Shown: positions 55,244 through 64,000 of the stretch, piece after piece | Layout of the letters: every line of letters starts with the position of its first letter | How positions within the stretch are numbered: the first letter of the stretch is position 1 | From: Niallia sp. NCCP-28 | Lineage (GTDB): Bacteria; Bacillota; Bacilli; Bacillales; Cytobacillaceae | NCBI RefSeq assembly: GCF_023168165.1 | Contig: NZ_BQYJ01000001.1 | Span: forward strand, 62,001 to 126,000 | Direction of reading: 5' to 3' | Length of the DNA: 64,000 nt | Program-made: the position numbers and the translations under genes | The notes under the pieces: generated by a model | Databases searched by the model: none | What the model saw: the letters and a program-made list of their open reading frames with translations, nothing else | What the model was told of the DNA's origin: nothing

Positions 55244-56251
55244 TTATTTATGCGCCAATTCTTTTAATAAACGATAGGATTCTAATCTATCTTCATGACT
55301 AAAGACTTGTGTATTGACAATCATTTCATCTGCATCTGTTTCAGCAAGGAATTTTTGCAGCTTTTCTTTTACTTGTTCAGGCGTTCCTACAATAGAAGCT
55401 TTTAATTGTTGATCTACAATCGCTTGTTCGTGGATGCTCCATAATTCATCCATATTGGATACAGGCGGCTTTAATTTTGTCGGCATGCCTCTTATTAAAC
55501 TTAAAAAGGCTTGGGAAAAAGAGGTCGCCAAATATTTTGCTTTTTCTTCTGTTTCAGCAACAATTACGTTTACCCCAACCATTACATAAGGTGTTTCCAA
55601 ACTTTCAGATGGAGTAAAATGCTTCCGGTAAATATCAAGTGCCGGAAGCGTATAATCTGGAGAAAAATGGCTTGCAAAGGAAAATGGCAACCCTAGTTCC
55701 CCCGCCAATTTTGCACTAAATCCACTTGAACCCAACAGCCAAATAGGAATATTTAACCCTTCCCCTGGAATGGCTCTAATTGGCAATTGTGTTTCATCCT
55801 GGGGCTCTAAATAATTTCTTAATTCCTCCAGTTGTTCTGGAAAATCGTTTCCATCTCTTCTTGTACTTCTTCTTAAAGCATGTGCCGTAATTTGATCACT
55901 TCCCGGAGCCCTCCCCAATCCTAAATCTATTCTGCCTGGATACATGGATTCCAATGTTCCAAATTGTTCCGCAATTACTAAAGGAGCATGATTTGGAAGC
56001 ATGATGCCTCCAGAACCAACTCGAATCGAATTTGTGCCTCCTGCAATATATCCAATTAAAACACTTGTTGCACTGCTCGCAATGCCTGGCATGCTATGAT
56101 GCTCTGCTACCCAATAACGATTATATCCCCATTTTTCAGCATAACGCGCTAAATCTATTGTATGTTCAAAAGCATTTGCTGCCGTACCGCCTTCTGTAAT
56201 TGGCGATAAATCAAGGACAGAAAATTTTATCTCTTGTAAGGACTTTGCCAT
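55244..56251 (-). CDS. Luciferase-like (LLM class) flavin-dependent monooxygenase
   Basis: 335 residues. [60 protein letters not shown] and [20 protein letters not shown] match the YceB/YwcH-type bacterial luciferase-like family, which oxidises substrates with FMNH2 or F420. Substrate unknown. AGGAGG precedes the ATG. Full length and intact. Confidence 0.92.
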   Translation of the reverse strand: MAKSLQEIKFSVLDLSPITEGGTAANAFEHTIDLARYAEKWGYNRYWVAEHHSMPGIASSATSVLIGYIAGGTNSIRVGSGGIMLPNHAPLVIAEQFGTLESMYPGRIDLGLGRAPGSDQITAHALRRSTRRDGNDFPEQLEELRNYLEPQDETQLPIRAIPGEGLNIPIWLLGSSGFSAKLAGELGLPFSFASHFSPDYTLPALDIYRKHFTPSESLETPYVMVGVNVIVAETEEKAKYLATSFSQAFLSLIRGMPTKLKPPVSNMDELWSIHEQAIVDQQLKASIVGTPEQVKEKLQKFLAETDADEMIVNTQVFSHEDRLESYRLLKELAHK

Positions 56252-56349
56252 TTCTGTTCCTCCTTTAAGTCTACTTTCTCCCTACTATAAATCTGTCCGC
56301 AACGAGCTTTCAACTTTATTGCTTGAAAGAATCTTCCTATCAGCCCCTT

Positions 56350-57480
56350 TTAGTTATTTTTTTCGAGAAAATCCAATGTATCTTGATGATATTTCTGCAT
56401 TAAATATTCTATCGGCTCAAATGGAACAACAATCGGCACTTTTTTATCGTTAATAATGCGAATAATGGGCTTTGCTACAGAATTAGATTCAATAATCGAC
56501 CATTTTCCTGCTTTTTTTTCTAATCTCAAATCAATAATTCCTAAATGATTGCCCCAAAATCCAGCTTGAACAGCAGGTTTTCCAGCAATTTTGCCTTTTG
56601 TATGCTTAACAAGAAGAGTATTTTTTTCTCCTTTTTTCGGAAATAAACTATGTGAATGTCCATATAAAACGACATCAATTCCCTTTACTTTGCTGACATC
56701 TTGAACATTATTGCCTCTTTTTTCTTTTAATTCTCTGTCTGATTGCAGTCCCGCATGTACAAGAGCCACTACTATATCTGCTCCTTCCGCTTTCATTTTC
56801 GGCACTATTTCTTTTGCTGTTTCTTCCATATTTTTTATCTTCACTTTATTTTCCAGATGCTCTTTATCCCACTCTGCTGTTATAGGGGTAATTAACCCCA
56901 TTACTCCTACCTTTATAATTGTTTTTTCTCCAGTCTCTGTTTGCACTTCCTTATTCAAAATAATATAAGGAGAAAAAAAGTGGATATCATCTTGATTATA
57001 TTGATTATGATCATCCACATAAATATTAGCATTTACAAAAGGAAACTCTGCTCCTTGCAAGCTTTTAAGCAGATAATCAAGGCCATAATTAAACTCATGA
57101 TTGCCAACTGTCGCCGCATCATACTTAAGCAAATTCATACTTTTATAGGCTGGATGAATATCTGTATAATAAAGAACATTGCTTGAAGCAACATAATCAG
57201 CCAGTGCATTTCCTTTGATTACATCTCCCACATCAAATAACAGAGTATTAGGCTGATCTTTTCTTGCTTGCTGAATAAGACTAGCTGTTCTGTTTAGTCC
57301 AAATTCAATTGTTCTTCGTTTCTCTTGATAATCAAAATCCAATATATAAGAATGAATATCGGTTGTTTCTAGAAGGCGTAAAGAAACAAGTGTTGGCTTC
57401 TCTACTTCTTCCCCATTTATTATTTTTTCCGGCATAAATAACAGCAGGAGCATGATGATATAAAAAATTTTTTTTGTCAT
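56350..57480 (-). CDS. Secreted 5'-nucleotidase/cyclic phosphodiesterase-type metallophosphoesterase
   Basis: 376 residues with an N-terminal signal/membrane segment (FYIIMLLLLFMPEKII). Metallophosphoesterase motifs: ETTDIHSYILDFDY, FDVGDVIKGNALADY, TVGNHEFNYGLDYL, VALVHAGLQSDRE and VDVVLYGHSHSLFPKKG. The family (CpdB/YfkN) usually also has a C-terminal 5'-nucleotidase domain; this one stops after the catalytic domain and is short, without LPXTG. It would release phosphate from nucleotides outside the cell. GAGGTG precedes the ATG. Confidence 0.85.
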   Translation of the reverse strand: MTKKIFYIIMLLLLFMPEKIINGEEVEKPTLVSLRLLETTDIHSYILDFDYQEKRRTIEFGLNRTASLIQQARKDQPNTLLFDVGDVIKGNALADYVASSNVLYYTDIHPAYKSMNLLKYDAATVGNHEFNYGLDYLLKSLQGAEFPFVNANIYVDDHNQYNQDDIHFFSPYIILNKEVQTETGEKTIIKVGVMGLITPITAEWDKEHLENKVKIKNMEETAKEIVPKMKAEGADIVVALVHAGLQSDRELKEKRGNNVQDVSKVKGIDVVLYGHSHSLFPKKGEKNTLLVKHTKGKIAGKPAVQAGFWGNHLGIIDLRLEKKAGKWSIIESNSVAKPIIRIINDKKVPIVVPFEPIEYLMQKYHQDTLDFLEKNN

Positions 57481-57828
57481 TGTTCATTCACCTCGAAAGA
57501 TAACGACTCCACATATAACCGTTCTTTACTTATTCTTCTCTATTGTCTGTTATTTTCTTTCAAACTAACCCTTGATTTTGCTCCCATTTTTTTGCTTATC
57601 ATAAACTTCTTATCTGCAGGTTTATATTGCACGCAAACAGGGAAAAAACTATCTGACAAATAGTACTATAAACTGCGAGAAAATAGATAAAACCTTTTAT
57701 TATGCAGAAATATGTCTACTCATTAGAAGTTTTGATAGCTTTTGTCTTATCGCAGGAAAATAGATTAAGCATCTCAAATATATGTAAACAAGAAAATAAT
57801 TAAATATAAATATGAGGGGCGATTCATA
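57481..57828. other. Divergent promoter gap
   Basis: Between two divergent genes; nothing beyond ribosome-binding sites (GAGGGGCG before 57829) recognised. Confidence 0.4.
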
Positions 57829-58791
57829 ATGAAAGCTTATTCCATTTATGAAGCATCAAAAAAACTAACGACTTCACCAAATAGATTAAAAAAATGGGAA
57901 AAAGAACTAAAAGATGTACTATATATTCCAAGGAGCAAAAACGGCAGCAGATTTTACACAGACAAAGAAATCTCTTTATTATTGGAAGCAAAAAATTTAT
58001 ATGATAAAAAATTGCCGAAAAAAGAAGTCAAAGAACAATTAACACTGATTCTTCAGCCAAAGCAAACACAACAGGAAGCACAAGAAAAGACAATACAAGA
58101 AGCTGTTGAAACATCAGTAGCGCTTGTAGAAGAAATAAAACCTGTTCCTAATGCCTTGACTCCCTCTGTAGCAGAGCAAAACATCAAGATTCTCCTTCAT
58201 TCTTTAGAAACATACAAACAAGATTTTTTGCAAGAAGTTAAAGAAGAGATCCGCACTGGACTACGGGGAGAAGTTTTGGATCATATTAAAGAAGAAATCA
58301 AAGCAGGACAAGCTCAATCAGCCATAACACTCAGCACAACGCTTGAAAGGAAAAATGAAGAATTAAAAGATGTATTAAAGGATGAATTTAGAGACAATAT
58401 CGATGAATTGACAGATGTTATACATAGTAATGCACATAAATCTCATACAGAATACGAAGATATTCGTTCTAATATTAAAAAACTGTCGAAAATATCAAAA
58501 GCTGAAAGAAAAACTTATTCCAAACAGTGGACCACTACCGCTTCCTCTTCACAAGAAATTAAATCAATGATTGAACATTTATCCAAATCGAATGCTGAAA
58601 TAAACAAATCGATGGAGCAATTGCATCAAAATGATCAATCGATAAAAGAAGATCTTTTAAAAGAACGAGAACAGCTCAGAAAAGAAATTAGAGAACGAGA
58701 ACAAAACTTCCAAGATTTAGTGCAAAGTTTTCGCGATACCGCAGTTGCAGTGGAAAAGAAAAAACAATGGTGGAAGGTTTGGCAATCTTGA
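57829..58791 (+). CDS. MerR-like N-terminus with DUF3967 C-terminus, coiled-coil protein
   Basis: 320 residues. Residues 1-65 are a winged-helix MerR-like domain (YSIYEASKKLTTSPNRLKKW, FYTDKEISLLLEAKNLYDKK). The middle is charged and largely coiled-coil. The end (EREQNFQDLVQSFRDTAVAV, KKQWWKVWQS) is the DUF3967 motif. Layout resembles RacA-like DNA-binding proteins of Bacillus, including phage or plasmid relatives. Probably a chromosome- or plasmid-organising or regulatory protein; function unproven. Confidence 0.8.
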   Translation: MKAYSIYEASKKLTTSPNRLKKWEKELKDVLYIPRSKNGSRFYTDKEISLLLEAKNLYDKKLPKKEVKEQLTLILQPKQTQQEAQEKTIQEAVETSVALVEEIKPVPNALTPSVAEQNIKILLHSLETYKQDFLQEVKEEIRTGLRGEVLDHIKEEIKAGQAQSAITLSTTLERKNEELKDVLKDEFRDNIDELTDVIHSNAHKSHTEYEDIRSNIKKLSKISKAERKTYSKQWTTTASSSQEIKSMIEHLSKSNAEINKSMEQLHQNDQSIKEDLLKEREQLRKEIREREQNFQDLVQSFRDTAVAVEKKKQWWKVWQS

Positions 58792-58843
58792 AATGAAACT
58801 TCAATCAACAGAATCTTAGTTAAATAAAAATAACTATTGATTG

Positions 58844-58901
58844 TAAAGGCTGGCTTAAAGACATGTTTTGCTTTTTTAAACATGCTTCAAACCAGCCTTT
58901 A
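58844..58901 (+). terminator. Intrinsic terminator
   Basis: TAAAGGCTGG pairs with CCAGCCTTTA, and an inner ACATGTTT/AAACATG hairpin extends it. Confidence 0.75.
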
Positions 58902-59035
58902 TCTATGCTGTCTCTTTCTATGGTATTATTATTAAGGGCAATATTCTATTAAAGAACACTACCTGTTTGTTGATTCTATCGACAATATTTATTAACATAT
59001 CTATATGAAAAAAATATTTTGAAACGGAGGAACAA

Positions 59036-59824
59036 ATGACTACATATAAAATTTTATTTCTTGATATAGATGGTACTATTTTACAGCCTGATGATACCAT
59101 CCAGGAATCTACCAAAACAGCAGTTAAATTAATGAAAAACCAAGGAATAGAAGTATTTTTAGCTACAGGAAGACCCCTCCATGAAATAGCAGATATTGGC
59201 GAAATACTTGATGTCCACTCTTTTATCGGCTACAATGGTGCCTATGCAATTTTTAAAGGTGAAGATGTTCTAAAAGAGCCAATGAGTCCAGAGTTGGTAA
59301 AAACATATATTGAAATCGCCAAACAGCAAAATAATGAACTTATTTTATATACAAATACGCATAATTTATTATCGAATCCAGACAGCCCTATCTTAATGGA
59401 ATTTGCAAAAAAATTCCACCTGAAACAAAATAAACTGTTTTCAGAAGAAGAAGCAGGCAATGTTCTCGGCATAACAATTGTAAATGTTAAATCAGATGAT
59501 ATCCCATTATACGAAAAATTTGCTAATGTTCATTTATCGCAAGTCAATATTGAAGGATTTCGGCATTCTTATGATGTAATTAGCGACAAAGTCAATAAAG
59601 GAATTGCTGTTGGAAAAGTTTTGGATCGCCTTGGCATCAGCACTAAAGAGGCTATAGCATTTGGTGATGGCCTTAACGACAAAGAAATGCTCAGTACAGT
59701 TGGAGAAGGATTTGCGATGGGCAATGCCAATGAAAAATTATTTGCCTATGCTAAACATAAAACAACATCTGTAACAGATTCTGGAATATTTAATGGACTA
59801 AAATTTTTAGGATTAATTAAATAG
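59036..59824 (+). CDS. Cof-type HAD-IIB phosphatase
   Basis: 262 residues. Motif I ILFLDIDGTILQPDD, motif II LATGRPLHE, and motif IV AIAFGDGLNDKEMLSTVGEG are those of Cof/YidA-type HAD phosphatases, which dephosphorylate sugar phosphates or flavin mononucleotide. CGGAGG precedes the ATG. Substrate unknown. Ends in a bidirectional terminator with the convergent gene at 59901. Confidence 0.92.
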   Translation: MTTYKILFLDIDGTILQPDDTIQESTKTAVKLMKNQGIEVFLATGRPLHEIADIGEILDVHSFIGYNGAYAIFKGEDVLKEPMSPELVKTYIEIAKQQNNELILYTNTHNLLSNPDSPILMEFAKKFHLKQNKLFSEEEAGNVLGITIVNVKSDDIPLYEKFANVHLSQVNIEGFRHSYDVISDKVNKGIAVGKVLDRLGISTKEAIAFGDGLNDKEMLSTVGEGFAMGNANEKLFAYAKHKTTSVTDSGIFNGLKFLGLIK

Positions 59825-59855
59825 CCCATATGCATAGATATGCTCCGAAAACTAA

Positions 59856-59897
59856 AAATCCCCTCAAACGCGCATTTAATAGCACTTGAGGGGATTT
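59856..59897. terminator. Bidirectional intrinsic terminator
   Basis: AAATCCCCTCAA and TTGAGGGGATTT form a 12-bp stem between the convergent genes at 59036 and 59901. Confidence 0.85.
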
Positions 59898-59900
59898 CTA

Positions 59901-60353
59901 TTATAGGTCAATATTTTCTTTTTCTTCTATGTCCTCTTCTGCACGTTCACTTTCTAAATACTGGCCTATTTTTTTATCATAGTATGCTTGATTCATTTTA
60001 TAAGAAAATTCAAAGGCTGGTGTTGTTGCATATTCTTTATTAACTAAATAAAAATCTCCTGCTTTTTGTATTTCTGTTAATTCCAACATCATTGTTACTT
60101 CTAATGAAATCAAATTTTTATTTTTTGTAATACTAACAGATGGATTAGATGACTTCACTGGCTTATTCATCAGTTTCTTATTAAAAAAGATAGAGAAATA
60201 GAGTTCATTGCCACTTTTGCTTTTTTTATTTATCTTTACTAAAAAAGAATCTCCCAAATCCTCCAACTTTTCTTTGTCCATATTCTCTAAAGACAAAATT
60301 AATCTTATGTACTTATTTTCTATCGGTGTTATATTAATTTTTGTTGTGCTCAT
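59901..60353 (-). CDS. Hypothetical protein
   Basis: 150 residues, mostly beta-rich (INITPIENKYIRLILSLENM, SFLVKINKKSKSGNELYFSI), with an acidic tail (ESERAEEDIEEKENIDL). GAGGAGG precedes the ATG. No family recognised, no signal peptide or membrane segment. Confidence 0.75.
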   Translation of the reverse strand: MSTTKINITPIENKYIRLILSLENMDKEKLEDLGDSFLVKINKKSKSGNELYFSIFFNKKLMNKPVKSSNPSVSITKNKNLISLEVTMMLELTEIQKAGDFYLVNKEYATTPAFEFSYKMNQAYYDKKIGQYLESERAEEDIEEKENIDL

Positions 60354-60653
60354 CTATATCCTCCTCTAATTAGCACACTACCCTTTGACCATTCTGTTCA
60401 TTATATGATAAGAGGAAGTTTTCTATAACAAAAAACACATTCTATTATCCATACTTTCCCAGAATGAAATCTACAGTAGATTTTTAACAGCATTTTTATA
60501 TAATAGTATAAATCCTACTCGATTATCAAGCTTCCCTTTAAAATAACAACTTTTTTAAGTAATTCTAAGGAAATATGTGTATAATCAATACTGATAGCTT
60601 TATCATTCGACAATAAATAAGGCTAGTCTACAAAATTTTTAAAGAGGTGCACA
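60354..60653. other. Divergent gap
   Basis: No gene or clear promoter motif; GAGGTG before 60654 only. Confidence 0.4.
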
Positions 60654-60968
60654 ATGAAAGAAATCCAAACATTAGAAGAATTTAATGAAATTATTCAAAG
60701 TGAAAAAATAGTGATTGTTAAGTTTTTCACTACTTGGTGTCCTGATTGTACAAGAATGGATCTATTTATCGGCGACATTATGGAAGCGAACGCAGATAAA
60801 ACTTGGTACAGCCTTAATAAAGATGAACTTCCAAGCATTGCAGAAAAATACGATGTAATGGGCATCCCTAGTTTGCTGCTATTTAAAAACGGTGAAAAAA
60901 TTGGTCATTTACATAGTGCAAATGCTAAAACGCCTGAACAAGTAGAAGAATTTTTGCAAGCCTATTAA
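60654..60968 (+). CDS. Thioredoxin-like protein
   Basis: 104 residues, single thioredoxin fold. Active site FTTWCPDCTRMD (CPDC instead of the usual CGPC), cis-proline in MGIPSLLLFKNGE. CPDC is typical of YtpP/TlpA-like thioredoxins acting in the cytoplasm. GAGGTG precedes the ATG. Redox partner unknown. Confidence 0.92.
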   Translation: MKEIQTLEEFNEIIQSEKIVIVKFFTTWCPDCTRMDLFIGDIMEANADKTWYSLNKDELPSIAEKYDVMGIPSLLLFKNGEKIGHLHSANAKTPEQVEEFLQAY

Positions 60969-61000
60969 TTTATTTCGGCATTTCATTTATGAGAATAGAA

Positions 61001-61033
61001 AAGAAGAGAAAAGTTTTCCTTTTCTCTTCTTTC
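61001..61033 (+). terminator. Intrinsic terminator of thioredoxin-like gene
   Basis: AAGAAGAGAAAA and TTTTCTCTTCTT form a 12-bp stem. Confidence 0.75.
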
Positions 61034-61103
61034 AGCTGTCAATAAACAGAAAACGGGAAATCCCGGTGTACAGAAACCTGCCCACAAAATCCTGTTCAAC
61101 CAA

Positions 61104-61135
61104 CAATCAGTAGGGAATAAACTCCCTATTGATTG
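61104..61135 (-). terminator. Intrinsic terminator of ppc
   Basis: CAATCAATAGGGA and TCCCTACTGATTG pair on the minus strand. The flanking AACTTCAATCA also begins the intergenic repeats at 39.3 and 53.0 kb. Confidence 0.8.
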
Positions 61136-61148
61136 AAGTTTTACTTTA

Positions 61149-63911
61149 TCAGCCTGTATTACGTAAACCTGCTGCAATCCCATTAATAGTCAGCAGCACC
61201 TGGTTCATTAATTCAGGATCTGGATTTTCTTGTTCGCGCAATTGTTTAATCAATTCTACTTGGAAGAAGTTTAATGGATCTACATATGGATTTCTACGAT
61301 ACACCGATTCTTGAATAGATGGTGTATGATCCAATAACTGCTCTTCTCCTGTTATTTGCAAAAGAATTGACTGAGTTTTATTGTATTCATCTTTAATATT
61401 GGTATATATTCGTTGGCCAATATCCTGGTCTTCTACTAAAGAGGAATATTCTCTAGCTGTTGTTAAATCTGCTTTCATAAGAGCCATTTGCAGATTATCA
61501 ACAGTTGAACGGAAAAACGGCCAATTACTGTACATTTCTTTCAGCAGAGCCATATTATTTGCGCTACCTTGTGCATATTCATAAAGCCCGGTGCCCGCTG
61601 CATACCAAGCTGGCAGCAATTGTCTACTTTGCGTCCATGCAAACACCCATGGAATCGCACGAAGATCTTCAAAAGATGTTTTATTTTTTCTGCTCATTGG
61701 CCTAGATCCTATTTTCAAATTGCCAATTTCCGTTAATGGAGTTGCTTCTTTGAAATATGTCATAAAATCAGGATCATTAAAAACTAATGATTGGTATTTC
61801 TGCAGCGAAATAGCAGAGATTTCTTCCATTGTCGTTTCCCAAACAGGTCTTCTATCATTATGTTTATCTAAATTTTGGGTGATATGAGCAAATGCTGTCA
61901 ATAGAGTAGATGTTGCTTGCTCTAAACTTCTGAAAGCAATATCTTCCAATAAATATCTAGAAGACAATACTTCCCCTTGCTCGGTGATTTTCACACCATC
62001 GCCTAATGTTTCAATTGGCTGAGACAAGATGCTGCGGTTTAATGGACCGCCCCCACGACCAAGGGAACCGCCTCTTCCATGGAAAAATTTCAAGCCAATG
62101 TGATAGCCGCTTGCCATTTCGTGAATTTCTCTCTGTGCTTTATACAATTTCCAGTTCGCAGTAAGTGTTCCGCCATCTTTGCTTCCATCAGAGTAGCCAA
62201 GCATAATTTCTTGCTGATCATTATGCTGCTTTAAGTGCTCTCGATATACTGGAAGTTTGAAAAGTGTTTCCATAATTTTTGGCCCAGCAATTAAGTCATC
62301 AATTGTTTCTAATAATGGCGCAACATTTAAATTGCTTTCTACCGAACCGTCTGCATGCACACGATAAATACCCGCTTCTTTAGCAAGCACAAGCACTTCT
62401 AAAATGTCGCTAGGAGACTGTGTCATGCTGATTAGGTAAACATCGATAGCGCGTTTGCCAAATTTTTTATGGGCTTCTCTTATCATTTTAAACACTTTAA
62501 TCATTTCTTGTGTTTCTTTCGAATAGTCTTCACTTAATAAAAGAATTGGTCTAGGATCCTTTAGAATTGCTTCCAATACGTTTACTTTTTCTTCTTCTGC
62601 TAAATTTTTGTAATCTTCCGCAATATGAACTTTTTTCAATATTTCGGCAATAGCTGATTCATGTTCCCCGCTATGGTTGCGAATATCCAAAGTTGCTAAA
62701 TGGAAGCCGAAAAGCTTTACTTGGCGAATTAATTTATGCATTGACTTTTCATCATGGTGAATCGGCTGATGACTTTTGATACTGTCATTAATGAGCAGTA
62801 AATCTTGACATAATTCGTCTGCATCGTTGTATCCTTTTTCAGAAACACCGACTTGATTTAATCTTTCGAAAATTACCGCAAGTTTTCTGCGGTACACTTC
62901 TTTTTTAGCAGGCCATCTTTTATCTTCCGCCAAATATAATTCTTCTTCCCTATCAATTGTTTCTAGCAGCACGGAACTTACTTCAACACGATTGGTTGAA
63001 TGGCTGAAGCGTTTCATTAAATCCACAACGGATTCTTTGTATTTTTCTATAACGAGCTTATTTTGTTTGTGCAATGTCTGCCATGTTACTTCTGGGGTAA
63101 CAAATGGATTTCCATCGCGATCCCCGCCAATCCATGAACCAAATGTTAGGAAATTTGGCACTTTCCATTCAAAATTCGGATAATTTTCTTGCAGAGCATC
63201 TTGTACTTCTTGATGAATTTCAGGCAAAACATCAAATAAAGTTTGTTCGAAATAGTATAAACCATTTCTCACTTCATCCATTACAGTCGGTTTACTATGT
63301 CTTAGCTCATCCGTCTGCCACATAATCGTGATTTCGTTAAATAAATCTTCCTCTATTTTCTTTCGTTCTTTTTTTGTTAATAAAGGATTATCCGATTGTT
63401 TAAGCAGATTTGCAATCCGCTTTTGGATTTCTAAAATAGACCGTTTTGTTGACTCTGTCGGATGTGCTGTAATAATTAGCTCTAATGAAAGAGTATTAAG
63501 TACATCCTGAATTTCAGCTTCTGTTAAATTTTTCTGTTTAAATATTTGAATTGCACTTGCGATAGAATCAGGCTGTATGCCTTTATCATCTTGCAGCTGA
63601 TAATCTCTTCTGCGTCTAATCCGATGAATTTGTTCTGCTACATTCACTAAATGAAAGTATTTCGAGAATGCACGAATAACTTGCCTGCGCATAGGTCTTT
63701 CTAATTTTTCCAATTCTGCTTTTAACGCGTTGTATGTAGATTCATTATTATTATTTCGCAGTTCAATCGATAGTTTACGTATCACTTCTACTTTTTCTAG
63801 CAATTCTTGGCCACCATGATGAACAAGAACCTCTCCTAGAATATAACCTAGCTGTTTTACGTCTTTACGTAACGGTAGACTGCTTTCATTTACTTTAATT
63901 CTTGTTGTCAT
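61149..63911 (-). CDS. ppc: Phosphoenolpyruvate carboxylase
   Basis: 920 residues from MTTRIKVNESSLPLRKDVKQ. Makes oxaloacetate from PEP and bicarbonate. Catalytic motifs: TAHPTESTKRS (His), FGSWIGGDRDGNPF, LGYSDGSKDGG, KFFHGRGGSLGRGGGP and the C-terminal TINGIAAGLRNTG. Full length for the bacterial enzyme. Start at 63911, with AAGGGATGG upstream; an extra 16 residues to 63959 are unlike the family. B. subtilis relies on pyruvate carboxylase instead, so presence of ppc helps place the organism among other Bacillaceae. Confidence 0.96.
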   Translation of the reverse strand: MTTRIKVNESSLPLRKDVKQLGYILGEVLVHHGGQELLEKVEVIRKLSIELRNNNNESTYNALKAELEKLERPMRRQVIRAFSKYFHLVNVAEQIHRIRRRRDYQLQDDKGIQPDSIASAIQIFKQKNLTEAEIQDVLNTLSLELIITAHPTESTKRSILEIQKRIANLLKQSDNPLLTKKERKKIEEDLFNEITIMWQTDELRHSKPTVMDEVRNGLYYFEQTLFDVLPEIHQEVQDALQENYPNFEWKVPNFLTFGSWIGGDRDGNPFVTPEVTWQTLHKQNKLVIEKYKESVVDLMKRFSHSTNRVEVSSVLLETIDREEELYLAEDKRWPAKKEVYRRKLAVIFERLNQVGVSEKGYNDADELCQDLLLINDSIKSHQPIHHDEKSMHKLIRQVKLFGFHLATLDIRNHSGEHESAIAEILKKVHIAEDYKNLAEEEKVNVLEAILKDPRPILLLSEDYSKETQEMIKVFKMIREAHKKFGKRAIDVYLISMTQSPSDILEVLVLAKEAGIYRVHADGSVESNLNVAPLLETIDDLIAGPKIMETLFKLPVYREHLKQHNDQQEIMLGYSDGSKDGGTLTANWKLYKAQREIHEMASGYHIGLKFFHGRGGSLGRGGGPLNRSILSQPIETLGDGVKITEQGEVLSSRYLLEDIAFRSLEQATSTLLTAFAHITQNLDKHNDRRPVWETTMEEISAISLQKYQSLVFNDPDFMTYFKEATPLTEIGNLKIGSRPMSRKNKTSFEDLRAIPWVFAWTQSRQLLPAWYAAGTGLYEYAQGSANNMALLKEMYSNWPFFRSTVDNLQMALMKADLTTAREYSSLVEDQDIGQRIYTNIKDEYNKTQSILLQITGEEQLLDHTPSIQESVYRRNPYVDPLNFFQVELIKQLREQENPDPELMNQVLLTINGIAAGLRNTG

Positions 63912-64000
63912 TAGATTACCATCCCTTAATCTAAATATTATTTCAAACTGTATCAACATCTATAATCGTATCATTATTTTTAGAAAAATTCATTAATAAT

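Noticed and set aside
1-64000. Prophage, tRNA, rRNA, origin of replication or CRISPR-Cas genes
   Set aside because: No matching gene content, cloverleaf-like sequence or array seen on reading both strands.

Overview
The window is low-GC, AT-rich DNA from a Gram-positive, endospore-forming member of the Bacillaceae. Support for this: strong AGGAGG-type ribosome-binding sites with occasional TTG/GTG starts, CgeB-, CgeD-, CsxC- and CotY/CotZ-like spore-surface proteins, sigma-K-like promoters, FbpA, DUF2975/YozG-type genes and palindromes matching the Bacillus Zur box. It looks chromosomal (ppc, folE2, many housekeeping-type genes). The species cannot be fixed from the sequence alone; a Niallia/Cytobacillus-type Bacillus is a guess.

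Region 1 (1-16.3 kb) looks like a zinc-limitation region. It opens with the end of folE2 (zinc-independent GTP cyclohydrolase). Two complete nickel/peptide-type (Opp/Nik/Cnt) ABC importers follow, both on the minus strand. The first is co-transcribed with a MATE exporter. Each importer has a promoter carrying Zur-box palindromes; the second has a perfect 15-bp TCGTAATGATTACGA just downstream of a consensus sigma-A promoter, shared with a divergent methyltransferase gene. I infer uptake of zinc, or of a zinc-metallophore complex. One permease of the second importer is frameshifted in a poly-A run. Between and beyond the importers lie decayed genes (ABC ATPase, LysR regulator, MoaB).

Region 2 (16.3-23 kb) is ordinary: OsmC, DUF554, two DUF2975 membrane proteins with a YozG-type regulator, a 57-residue DUF3934 gene, a GNAT acetyltransferase, a methyltransferase and FbpA.

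Region 3 (23-48 kb) is a spore-surface locus. Its glycan part holds CgeD- and CgeB-like glycosyltransferases, a GDP-mannose pyrophosphorylase, a sulfotransferase, the three Fdt/Qdt-type enzymes for a dTDP-3-acetamido-3,6-dideoxyhexose, two GT2 enzymes, a StrF-GT fusion and a LamG-GT2-GT4 fusion. Its protein part holds three CsxC-like proteins, an acidic repeat protein with a related C-terminus, a chromosomal ParM-like actin with a small partner, and a CotY/CotZ protein carrying nine Cys/His-rich repeats. A decayed IS1595-family element and a broken DUF2691 gene split the sugar genes.

Region 4 (48-64 kb): a secreted TIM-barrel-like protein behind a c-di-GMP-I riboswitch, a PAS-GGDEF-EAL protein, a decayed WapI-type immunity gene, a methyltransferase, a luciferase-like monooxygenase, a 5'-nucleotidase-type phosphoesterase, a MerR-like/DUF3967 protein, a HAD phosphatase, a thioredoxin-like protein and phosphoenolpyruvate carboxylase. 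Four copies of an imperfect intergenic repeat lie in gaps at 24.5, 39.3, 50.1 and 52.9 kb.
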